From Bifidobacterium aesculapii (GTDB lineage Bacteria > Actinomycetota > Actinomycetes > Actinomycetales > Bifidobacteriaceae), in the NCBI RefSeq assembly GCF_001417815.1, contig NZ_BCFK01000074.1, forward strand, positions 1 through 33,401: a stretch of 33,401 bases of DNA, given 5' to 3'. The first letter of the stretch is position 1. Each line of letters opens with the position of its first letter. The notes below the pieces were generated by a model. That model was not told where the DNA came from, did no database searches, and worked only from the letters and a program-made list of their open reading frames with translations. Made by a program: the position numbers and the translations under genes. Of the stretch, positions 8,741-15,606 are shown piece by piece.

Positions 8741-8809
8741 ATTTCAGGTAACTGCGTTACGTGGGGTACATCGGGGCTGCGAGACCTGAAATGTACCCCT
8801 CATAACGCA
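8741..8809. repeat. Interleaved inverted repeats between GH13 gene and malQ
   Basis: Two inverted repeats interlock here. Repeat A is ATTTCAGGT (8741-8749) with ACCTGAAAT (8784-8792). Repeat B is TGCGTTACGTGGGGTACAT (8753-8771) with an imperfect partner at 8791-8809, 17 of 19 positions complementary and a 19-base spacer. The order is A-B-A'-B', so in RNA the two stems would form a pseudoknot or exclude each other; A' and B' share two bases. It starts right after the GH13 stop codon on the minus strand and ends about 107 bases before the malQ start. It could be a terminator, attenuator or protein-binding element. Confidence 0.7.
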
Positions 8810-8810
8810 A

Positions 8811-10973
8811 TTAGCCCAGCATCGCGAAGGATTGAGGCGGCAGGACCAGCCCATTCGCTTCGAGCGAGGGGTCGCCGACGGACAGGCGAACCGTACGGTC
8901 GCGGTCCGCTCCCTCAAGAGGCAGCCGCAGCGTGTCCCGTCCGGGGTTCATCGCCACGATGACGCAATCGGCGGCGCCGTGTTCGCCGGAGTCTCCGATT
9001 GCGTGATCATTGGACGCGTCGCCATTCGACGCGCCGTCACTGGACGCGCGGCAGGTGGCTGCGGATGCGCATCCGCAGCCAGCGACGCTCCCGGATGAGG
9101 CGCTCCCGGACGCGCCTATCGCCGTGCGCCGGTAGGCGAACAGGCGCCCCTCGCCGTGCAGCACCTCGAAACCGGCGCCGGATGCCAGTGCGGGTGTGGT
9201 GTGGCGCAGCCGTAGCACGACTTCGATCCAATGCCACAGCGAATCCGGATCGGCCATGGCGCCGACTGCCGTCACCGGCGCGGTGTCCGTTTCGGCAGCG
9301 GTCCACGATCCGGCGTCTGCGTTTGGCATGCCGTCGGCGCGTGATCCGTCGACGTCTTGCGGTTCGCCGGTGGCGCCCGGCGCGGGCGAACCGCTTTCGA
9401 CCGGCAGATACAGCAGGCCGGCATCGGCCTTGGAGAACCCCAGATTCGGCTCGCCCGCATCCCACTGCATGGGCGTGCGGCTGCCGGTGCGCGTGTAGCC
9501 GCCCTCCTTGGTGGGCAGCGGCCGGTAGCGCATGCCCAGTTCGTCGCCGTAATAGATGAACGGGCATCCCGGCATGGTCAGCAGCATGCCGTACGCCAAC
9601 TTGAGCTCGCGCATGGTGAGCCGCTGGGCGAGCCGGGGCGTGTCATGGTTGCAGGTGATGAGGTCGAACCGTCCTCCCGCGCGCTCGCAGTCGCGCAGCT
9701 GCGGCACGTATTGTGCGAGGAACGGCGCGATGGATGTGCCGGAGTCCGCGTTGAAATAGCTGGCGTCGCGTTCGCGGACGAGCGGCGTGTCCGTGTTGCG
9801 CAGCAGCATGTTGTAGCCGTTCGGCTCGCCGTTCCAACGCCAATCGAGGTAGAAGTCCATGTCGAATCCGGCCTGCATCGATTCGTGCGGCCGTCCCCAT
9901 TCGGAGACGAACGCCGCCTGTGGGTATTCGGCGCGGATCTTCGAGAACAGGTACCGCCATGTGCGGATGGTGTACGGCTTGCCGTCGTCGTCATGCTTGA
10001 CGAGACTGTCCGCCATGTCCACGCGGAAGCCGTCGGCGCCGCGGGAGAGCCAGAAGCGCATCACGTCGAGCAGCGCCTCGCAGGTGGCGAGGGCGTCCGG
10101 GCCGAGCGCCGGCTTCTGCCACGGGTATTTGGGGTGTGCGAAACCGTAGTTGAGCGCCGGCTGGCATTTGAAGAAGTTGAGGATGTAGGTGCCGTCCCGC
10201 TCGGTTTCGCCGCCGATGAACGGCAGGCCGTCGCCGCCCGCGATCCACGAGTCGGTCCAGATGTAGCGTTCGGAGACGTGTTCGACGCCTGCGCCGCGAT
10301 CGTCTCCGGCCGCCATGCGGTTTTCCGATTCGTCCGTGCCGTCGCGTGTTCCGGACTGTGCCGATTCGCGGTCGGCGATGACGCGGTCGGCGGGGTCGGG
10401 CCGTGCGCTGGCCTGGAACCAGGCGTGCTCCTCGCTGGTGTGTCCGGGCACGAGGTCGAGCAGCACGTGCATGCCGCGCTCGTGCGCCGCTCGGAACAGG
10501 GCGATGAGGTCGCCGTTCGTGCCGTAGCGAGGCGCGACCTTCGTGTAGTCGCGCACGTCGTAGCCGGCGTCCTTGAACGGCGAATCGTAGCAGGGGTTGA
10601 TCCACAGCGCGTTGCAGCCGAGGCTGCGGATGTAGTCGAGCTTGGCGGTGATGCCGGGGATGTCGCCGATGCCGTCGCCGTTCGAGTCGTTGAACGATTG
10701 CGGGTAGACCTCGTAGAAGCAGGCGTCGTCCAGCCATTGCGGCCGGGTAGTGGAGGGCGCGGAACTGGAGTCGATGGCGGCATCGTGTGCCGTGGCGCCA
10801 GCTGGTGTGGTGCCGGTGGTGTCGGCGACGCTGTTGCCGCCCCAGCTGGTGCTGTCGGCGTCGGTTGCTGTGTCGCTGCTGCCTGGTGTTTGCAGTCCGG
10901 CGTGTCGGGTCGGGGTGCGCGTCGGCGTGTCGTCGGGGTGGTCCGATTGGGCGTGTCGTGTGTGTTCGGTCAT
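8811..10973 (-). CDS. GH13 alpha-glucosidase-like enzyme
   Basis: A 720-residue GH13 family enzyme, probably cytosolic because no signal peptide is visible. The first 75 or so residues are a Thr/Ser/Asp-rich, probably disordered extension; the catalytic barrel starts near residue 79 with ACFYEVYPQSFNDSNGDG. Motifs are DLVPGH, GFRVDMADS (nucleophile Asp319), FVSEWG (acid/base Glu358) and CNHDTPR (Asp444). Low-complexity insertions lie near residues 190-232, 530-575 and 625-665. It resembles alpha-glucosidase or trehalose-synthase-like GH13 members; I cannot settle the exact product. AGGAG precedes the ATG at 10973. It is divergent from malE, and the shared promoter region holds LacI-type operators. 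Its stop codon leads into the interleaved inverted repeats before malQ. Confidence 0.88.
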   Translation of the reverse strand: MTEHTRHAQSDHPDDTPTRTPTRHAGLQTPGSSDTATDADSTSWGGNSVADTTGTTPAGATAHDAAIDSSSAPSTTRPQWLDDACFYEVYPQSFNDSNGDGIGDIPGITAKLDYIRSLGCNALWINPCYDSPFKDAGYDVRDYTKVAPRYGTNGDLIALFRAAHERGMHVLLDLVPGHTSEEHAWFQASARPDPADRVIADRESAQSGTRDGTDESENRMAAGDDRGAGVEHVSERYIWTDSWIAGGDGLPFIGGETERDGTYILNFFKCQPALNYGFAHPKYPWQKPALGPDALATCEALLDVMRFWLSRGADGFRVDMADSLVKHDDDGKPYTIRTWRYLFSKIRAEYPQAAFVSEWGRPHESMQAGFDMDFYLDWRWNGEPNGYNMLLRNTDTPLVRERDASYFNADSGTSIAPFLAQYVPQLRDCERAGGRFDLITCNHDTPRLAQRLTMRELKLAYGMLLTMPGCPFIYYGDELGMRYRPLPTKEGGYTRTGSRTPMQWDAGEPNLGFSKADAGLLYLPVESGSPAPGATGEPQDVDGSRADGMPNADAGSWTAAETDTAPVTAVGAMADPDSLWHWIEVVLRLRHTTPALASGAGFEVLHGEGRLFAYRRTAIGASGSASSGSVAGCGCASAATCRASSDGASNGDASNDHAIGDSGEHGAADCVIVAMNPGRDTLRLPLEGADRDRTVRLSVGDPSLEANGLVLPPQSFAMLG
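9008..9081. repeat. 15-nt tandem repeat plus 26-bp perfect palindrome within the GH13 gene
   Basis: Three 15-base units (9008-9022, 9023-9037, 9038-9052), each containing GACGCG, encode five-residue Ser/Asn/Asp/Gly/Ala repeats in the C-terminal insertion. Next to them is a perfect 26-base palindrome, 9056-9081, with left half TGGCTGCGGATGC. Both keep the reading frame and lie in a poorly conserved linker. Confidence 0.85.
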
Positions 10974-11038
10974 GGCAAACTCCTGTGTTCGTGTGGTTTC
11001 GCGCCATTGCGTGGCATGTGCGCCTGCTGTTGCTTCCC

Positions 11039-11044
11039 ATCATA
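11039..11044 (-). promoter_or_regulatory. Candidate -10 box of the GH13 gene
   Basis: On the minus strand the sequence reads TATGAT, close to the TATAAT consensus, about 66 bases before the GH13 start codon. An operator-like 14-mer abuts it on the upstream side (11045-11058), where it would cover the spacer between -35 and -10. No good -35 box is obvious. Confidence 0.35.
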
Positions 11045-11058
11045 TGCCAACGTATGCA
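11045..11058. promoter_or_regulatory. LacI-type operator (MalR-like box 1)
   Basis: TGCCAACGTATGCA fits TGC-NN-ACGT-NN-GCA, the palindromic form of LacI family operators with a central CG step. It is in the region between the divergent GH13 and malE genes, on the GH13-proximal side. Confidence 0.65.
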
Positions 11059-11099
11059 AAAACTGTGCTACACTTGCAATCAGCGATGTTCCGCAGCGT

Positions 11100-11113
11100 T
11101 GCAAACGAAACAT
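11100..11113. promoter_or_regulatory. Weak LacI-type operator half-site
   Basis: TGCAAACGAAACAT matches the left half of the box TGC-NN-ACGT-NN-GCA well and the right half poorly. It sits midway between the two better boxes in the same promoter region. Confidence 0.3.
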
Positions 11114-11134
11114 TTTGAACCAGTAGTAACCAAA

Positions 11135-11148
11135 TGTGAACGTATGCA
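11135..11148. promoter_or_regulatory. LacI-type operator (MalR-like box 2)
   Basis: TGTGAACGTATGCA matches TGC-NN-ACGT-NN-GCA except for one base in the left arm. It lies 80 bases before the malE start codon, suitable for repressing the plus-strand promoter. The spacing from box 1 is 90 bases centre to centre. Confidence 0.6.
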
Positions 11149-11227
11149 ACGCGGTGTTTTCAGAACGCACTGAAAACGTGAGCATCCGGAGTTGGACATC
11201 AACCCGCATTGAGAAAGGAACGGATCA

Positions 11228-12463
11228 ATGATGATCAACGGGAAGAAGGCCATCGGCCTTGCCGCCGCCACCGCCATGCTGCTGCCGCTCGCCGCCTGCG
11301 GTTCCGACAACGCCGCCGAGGGCGACTCCTCGGACGGCGGAGCCATCACGCTGAGCGTGTGGGCCCCGCAGGAGGATCAGGACGGCGACAACTCCTGGCT
11401 GAGCCAGGTGGAGAAGGGCTTCGAGAAGGCCCACCCCGAATACAAGATCACGTGGAAGAACGACGTCGTCTCCGAAGGCGACGCCTCCAAGCAGGTCCAG
11501 ACCGACCCCTCCGCCGCCGCGGACGTCTACATGTTCGCCTCCGACCAGCTCGGCACCCTCATTAAGCTCGGCGCCATCGGCGAGCTCGGCACGGACGCCG
11601 CCGCCCAGATCAAGGAACAGAACGGCGACCTCGAGGTCGACTCCGTCACCGGCTCCGACGGCAAGTACTACGGCGTGCCCTACACCGACAACACCTGGTT
11701 CATGTACTACAACAAGGCGAAGTACACCGACGATGACGTCAAGAGCCTGGACACCATGCTCTCCAAGGGCGTCGTGGCCTTCCCGCTGGTCGATTCCTGG
11801 TACATCGGCGGCTTCTACGACGGCCTGAGCCTCTTCGGCGAGAAGGGCAACGACGAGAGCGCCGGCATGGTCTTCCCGAAGGACGCCACGGACATCACCA
11901 AGTACCTGGTGGACATGGCCGCCAACCCGAACTTCCACAACAGCGCCGACAACTCCGGCCTCTCCGAGATCCAGGCCGGCACCGCCGACGCCTTCTTCTC
12001 CGGCTCCTGGTCCGCCGAGAACATCAAGGAGGCCTTGGGCGACAACATGGGCGTGGCCCAGCTGCCCACCTTCACCGTCAACGGCCAGACCAAGCAGATG
12101 AAGTCCTTCGCCGCCACCAAGGCCGCCGCGTACAACCCGAACGCCAAGAACCCGAAGGCCGCCGCCCAGTTCGCCGCCTACCTCGGCTCCACCGAGGCGC
12201 AGAAGCTGCACTACGAGACCCGCGGCATCATCCCGACCGACAAGTCCCTCTCCGACCTCACCGCCGATGACGCCGTCGCCAAGGCGCAGTCGGACGCCAT
12301 GGCCAACACCGCCATCCTGCAGTCCGGCCTGGCCGGCATGAACGACTGGTGGACCCCGGCCGAGACCTTCGGCAAGGCCATCGTCAACAAGGAGGTCACC
12401 GCGGACAACGCCGCCGAGAAGACCGACGCCTGGGTCAAGTCCGTCGGCTCCTACGCCGAGTGA
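11228..12463 (+). CDS. malE: Maltose/maltodextrin ABC transporter substrate-binding lipoprotein
   Basis: A 411-residue solute-binding protein of the family 1 carbohydrate type. The N-terminus is a lipoprotein signal: a lysine-containing start, a hydrophobic core and the lipobox LAAC with Cys24 as the likely lipidated residue. The mature part starts with an acidic linker, then LSVWAPQEDQDG, the first strand of the maltose-binding fold. It would capture maltooligosaccharides outside the membrane and deliver them to the two permeases encoded downstream. AAAGGAA precedes the ATG at 11228 by seven bases; a second ATG follows directly. Neighbouring malQ, glucosidase and pullulanase genes support maltodextrin as substrate, but binding specificity is inferred. 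The region before the permease gene holds strong stem-loops. Confidence 0.92.
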   Translation: MMINGKKAIGLAAATAMLLPLAACGSDNAAEGDSSDGGAITLSVWAPQEDQDGDNSWLSQVEKGFEKAHPEYKITWKNDVVSEGDASKQVQTDPSAAADVYMFASDQLGTLIKLGAIGELGTDAAAQIKEQNGDLEVDSVTGSDGKYYGVPYTDNTWFMYYNKAKYTDDDVKSLDTMLSKGVVAFPLVDSWYIGGFYDGLSLFGEKGNDESAGMVFPKDATDITKYLVDMAANPNFHNSADNSGLSEIQAGTADAFFSGSWSAENIKEALGDNMGVAQLPTFTVNGQTKQMKSFAATKAAAYNPNAKNPKAAAQFAAYLGSTEAQKLHYETRGIIPTDKSLSDLTADDAVAKAQSDAMANTAILQSGLAGMNDWWTPAETFGKAIVNKEVTADNAAEKTDAWVKSVGSYAE

Positions 12464-12691
12464 CGAAAGCCCGATTGCGGCCTTCCGATTCGATTCCTCC
12501 GAATCGCGATCGGCCGGCCGCGATCGGCCGGCGGATCGGGTGACATCGCGGGAATCGGCTGAAACGCCGAACCCCAAACAATCCGGTCGGCCAAGCCGAC
12601 AATCCAACAACCAAACCAACAACCGGCGGCGGAGTTCCTCCCCGCCGCCGGACACCACTTCACTCCTTCACTTCCTTCTCCTCCTTCACGA

Positions 12692-12736
12692 CAGGGCCCG
12701 GGCGGCATGCGGTGACGCAACGGTGCCCGGGCCCTG
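12692..12736 (+). terminator. Strong stem-loop between malE and malF
   Basis: CAGGGCCCGGGC (12692-12703) pairs perfectly with GCCCGGGCCCTG (12725-12736) around a 21-base loop. No U-tract follows. It may partly terminate transcription or protect the malE messenger 3' end, as often seen between binding-protein and permease genes. Confidence 0.6.
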
Positions 12737-12775
12737 CCGTGGGGCAGCGCATCATGGAACCGCCGGGCGTGGATT

Positions 12776-12794
12776 CCCGGGCGGGGAGCCCGGG
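12776..12794 (+). terminator. Second GC stem-loop between malE and malF
   Basis: CCCGGGC (12776-12782) and GCCCGGG (12788-12794) form a 7-bp stem with a 5-base loop. It follows the larger stem-loop in the same gap. A terminator role is unproven, because no U-tract is present. Confidence 0.4.
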
Positions 12795-12827
12795 CCATGA
12801 GCCGCCGGCTCCGACCAATCCCATTCT

Positions 12828-12863
12828 CTTTCCCAACCATTCATTCTTTCCCAACCATTCATT
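12828..12863. repeat. Exact 18-nt tandem duplication before malF
   Basis: Two adjacent identical copies of CTTTCCCAACCATTCATT, at 12828-12845 and 12846-12863. They end 20 bases before the malF start codon, so they are in the permease leader and could affect translation or bind a regulator. Confidence 0.9.
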
Positions 12864-12883
12864 GTGAGAGGCGGTAGGGTGCA

Positions 12884-14287
12884 ATGACATCGGCAACCCT
12901 TTCCCCGCGTGAGATGAAGCGCCGTCGCAAGATGGGCGCGGACTACGTGGCGCCGTCGCCGTATTCGGTCCGCAACGCGCTGACCCAGGGCGACGTGTTC
13001 ACGAAACTGTCCGCCGTCGTCTTCGGGCTCGGCAACTTCGCACGCAAGCAGTTCGTCAAGGGCGCGATCTTCCTCGCGCTGGAAATCGCGTTCATCGCGT
13101 TCATGGCCGTCAGCGGCGTCGACTACCTGTCGAAGCTGCCCGGACTGGGCAGCCAGAAGCAGGGCAAGGTGCTCGTGGACGGCTTCTGGGTGTACACCAA
13201 GGGCGACAACTCCGTGGTCATCCTCCTGTACGGCGTGTGCACCGTGGTGGCGATCGCGGCGTTCGTCTACCTGTGGACGCTCTCGCTGCGCAGCGCCTAC
13301 CAGGCCGAACGCCTCGCCAAGGAGCAGGGCCGCGCGCCCGGCATCCGCGAGGACGTCATGGCGCTCACCGACCGCAAGGCGCAGAACCTGCTCATGTTCC
13401 TGCCCACGCTCGGCATCCTCGTGTTCACCGTGCTGCCGCTCATCTTCATGATCTCGATGGCGTTCACCAGCTACGACCACAACCATCTCGTGCTGTTCGA
13501 CTGGGTGGGCTTCGAGAACTTCGGCAAGGTGTTCTCCAACAGCGGCGGCACCGTCAACGCGGGGCTGTTCGTCTCCGTGCTCGTCTGGACGCTGGTGTGG
13601 GCGTTCTTCGCCACGTTCCTCAACTTCTTCCTCGGCATGTTCTTCGCGATGGTCATCAACCGCAAGACCACGCGGTTCAAGGGCTTCTGGCGCGCCTGCT
13701 TCTCCATGTCCATCGCCGTGCCGCAGTTCGTGTCGCTGCTGGTGATGCGCACCATGCTCCAGCCCACCGGCGCCGTGAACCGTCTGCTCATGGAATGGGG
13801 TTGGATCGACACCGCGCTGCCGTTCTTCACGAACGCCACGTGGGCGCGCGTCACGGTCATCGTCATCAACCTGTGGGTCGGCATCCCGTACACCATCATG
13901 CAGGTCACCGGCATCCTGCAGAACATCCCCGCAGACCTGTATGAGGCGGCCAAGATCGACGGCGCCAACTGGTGGCAGATCTTCACGAAGATCACGATGC
14001 CGTACATCATCTTCGTGCTCACCCCGTACCTCATCACCACGTTCACCGGCAACGTGAACAACTTCAACGTCATCTACCTGCTGTCCGGCGGCGACCCGAC
14101 GCCGATCGGAGCCTCCGCAGGCAAGACCGACCTGCTCATCACCTGGCTGTACAAGCTCACGGTGGATAAGGGCGACTACAACCTCGGCGCGGTGATCGGC
14201 ATCATGACGTTCATCGTCCTCGCGGTGGTCTCGCTGGTGACCTACCGCAATTCCGGTTCCTACAAGAACGAGGAGGCATTCCGGTGA
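12884..14287 (+). CDS. malF: Maltose/maltodextrin ABC transporter permease (MalF-type)
   Basis: A 467-residue integral membrane protein. A basic cytoplasmic N-terminus of about 50 residues is followed by several hydrophobic segments, with an extended region between the first pairs. The conserved EAA loop, which contacts the ATPase, reads EAAKIDGANWWQIF near residues 351-364. Together with the next gene it forms the membrane channel of a sugar importer of the CUT1 class. The length is greater than that of many CUT1 permeases because of the N-terminal segments, as usual in MalF-type proteins. The start at 12884 is supported by a modest GGCGGTAGGG ribosome-binding site. It overlaps the next gene by four bases (GTGA). 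No ATPase gene follows. Confidence 0.92.
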   Translation: MTSATLSPREMKRRRKMGADYVAPSPYSVRNALTQGDVFTKLSAVVFGLGNFARKQFVKGAIFLALEIAFIAFMAVSGVDYLSKLPGLGSQKQGKVLVDGFWVYTKGDNSVVILLYGVCTVVAIAAFVYLWTLSLRSAYQAERLAKEQGRAPGIREDVMALTDRKAQNLLMFLPTLGILVFTVLPLIFMISMAFTSYDHNHLVLFDWVGFENFGKVFSNSGGTVNAGLFVSVLVWTLVWAFFATFLNFFLGMFFAMVINRKTTRFKGFWRACFSMSIAVPQFVSLLVMRTMLQPTGAVNRLLMEWGWIDTALPFFTNATWARVTVIVINLWVGIPYTIMQVTGILQNIPADLYEAAKIDGANWWQIFTKITMPYIIFVLTPYLITTFTGNVNNFNVIYLLSGGDPTPIGASAGKTDLLITWLYKLTVDKGDYNLGAVIGIMTFIVLAVVSLVTYRNSGSYKNEEAFR

Positions 14288-15201
14288 GCAAGCACACTGA
14301 ATCCGCCGCGATCGGCGGCGTGCAGAAGGCCGAATCCCACAGCCTCATGCATGATTCCCGCAAGCGCCGCATCCTGGGCGACGTCTTGGCGCACCTGTTC
14401 CTCGCCGTCATGGCGGTCATCTGGCTCATCCCGATCGTGTGGGTGTTCGCGGAGAGCTTCAACAAGAACACGGCGCCGTATACGAAGACGTTCTTCCCCA
14501 CCGAATTCTCGCTGGACAACTACGTGGCGCTGTTCACGGACAAGTCGGTCCTCAACTTCCCGAAGATGTTCATGAACACGTTCATCGTGGCGTGCTTCGT
14601 GTGCCTCATCTCGATCGTGTTCGTGCTGTCCGTGGCGTACTGCATGAGCCGGTTGCGCTTCCGCACGCGCCGCACGTTCATGAACGTGGTGCTCATCCTG
14701 GGCATGTTCCCGGGCATCATGGCCGTGAGCGCCATCTACTTCATCCTCAAGGCCGTGGGCCTGACCGGCGAGGGCGTGACGATCATCGCGCTGATCCTCG
14801 TCTACTCGGCCGGCACCGGTGCGGGCTTCTACGTGATGAAGGGCTACATGGACACGATTCCCACCTCGCTCGACGAGGCGGCGCTGCTCGACGGCTGCAC
14901 CCGTCTGCAGGTGTTCACGAAGATCATCATCCCCATCTGCAAGCCCATGATCGTCTACCAGGCCATCATCGGCTTCCTGACCCCGTGGCTCGACTTCGTC
15001 ATGGCGAAGGTGATCTGCCGCACGCAGTCCAACTACACCGTGGCCTTGGGCTTGTGGCTCATGCTGCAGAAGGAGTACATCCAGAACTGGTACGCCCGCT
15101 TCGCCGCGGCCGCCGTGGTGATCTCCATTCCGATCGCCATCCTGTTCATCGTGATGCAGCGCTTCTACCAGGAGTCGATGAGCGGTTCGGTCAAGGGCTG
15201 A
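14284..15201 (+). CDS. malG: Maltose/maltodextrin ABC transporter permease (MalG-type)
   Basis: A 305-residue CUT1 permease with about six hydrophobic segments. The EAA loop is EAALLDGCTRLQVF near residues 198-211, matching the ATPase-docking site of MalG proteins. Translation starts at a GTG that overlaps the malF stop codon (GTGA), so the two are probably translationally coupled. The C-terminal end FYQESMSGSVKG resembles the MalG tail. The stop codon sits inside the left arm of a 21-bp perfect stem-loop (15196-15240), the first unit of a duplicated palindromic element. No ABC ATPase gene follows, so energising by a shared MsiK-like protein is likely. Confidence 0.93.
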   Translation: MSKHTESAAIGGVQKAESHSLMHDSRKRRILGDVLAHLFLAVMAVIWLIPIVWVFAESFNKNTAPYTKTFFPTEFSLDNYVALFTDKSVLNFPKMFMNTFIVACFVCLISIVFVLSVAYCMSRLRFRTRRTFMNVVLILGMFPGIMAVSAIYFILKAVGLTGEGVTIIALILVYSAGTGAGFYVMKGYMDTIPTSLDEAALLDGCTRLQVFTKIIIPICKPMIVYQAIIGFLTPWLDFVMAKVICRTQSNYTVALGLWLMLQKEYIQNWYARFAAAAVVISIPIAILFIVMQRFYQESMSGSVKG

Positions 15202-15440
15202 GCCTACGGACAGCCCGGTGGGCTGTCCGTAGGCTCAGCCTGGGCGAGGCGGCAGCCGAGCGAAGGCAGGATTGGGTCTCGCGCGGGAGCGCGAGTCCGT
15301 TCTTGCAGGGGCCGGAGGCGAGCCGTTACGGACAGCCCGGTGGGCTGTCCGTAGGCTCAGCCTGGGCGAGGCGGCAGCCGAGCGAAGGCAGGATTGGGTC
15401 TCGCGCGTAGCGCGAGTCGGTTCCTGCTGGGCCGGCTGCC
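15196..15440. repeat. Duplicated palindromic element between malG and pulA
   Basis: An 81-base segment at 15205-15285 is repeated identically at 15327-15407, 122 bases apart, with similarity continuing about 30 bases more. Each copy has a first stem-loop (GGACAGCCC, loop GGT, GGGCTGTCC), a GC-rich middle containing GAGCGAAGGCAGG, and a second stem-loop (CTCGCGC and GCGCGAG). The second loop is GGGA in copy 1 and GTA in copy 2, so the arms are kept while the loop differs. In copy 1 the first palindrome extends to 21 paired bases at 15196-15240 and includes the malG stop codon. It looks like a small non-autonomous palindromic repeat, and may also terminate the operon. Confidence 0.9.
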
Positions 15441-15606
15441 ATCGCCGTCCCGGCTGCAATCCAATCGAGAATATTATGCGGCGTCCACCGTGCTGTTCGG
15501 CGGGCGCCGCTGTCGTGAGTGCTGTTGTGCCGTCGTTGGATGCCGGGCCGTTGCTGCCGGCCGCCAGCAACCAGGCCGTTGGAACCGTTAGAAAAAGGAG
15601 ACTTCA

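Larger units (their letters stand above)
12464..12883. other. malE-malF intergenic region with stem-loops
   Basis: A 420-base gap inside an otherwise tight transporter operon. In order: GATCGGCCGG repeats near 12508-12540, a pyrimidine-rich tract (about 12658-12690), a 12-bp perfect hairpin (12692-12736), a 7-bp hairpin (12776-12794), and an 18-base exact tandem repeat (12828-12863) just before the permease ribosome-binding region. I see no credible gene. The arrangement fits a processing or attenuation site that sets malE above malF. Confidence 0.6.

Noticed and set aside
8741..8809. Known riboswitch class
   Set aside because: I cannot match the fold or conserved bases to a named riboswitch, and the neighbouring gene gives no clear ligand.
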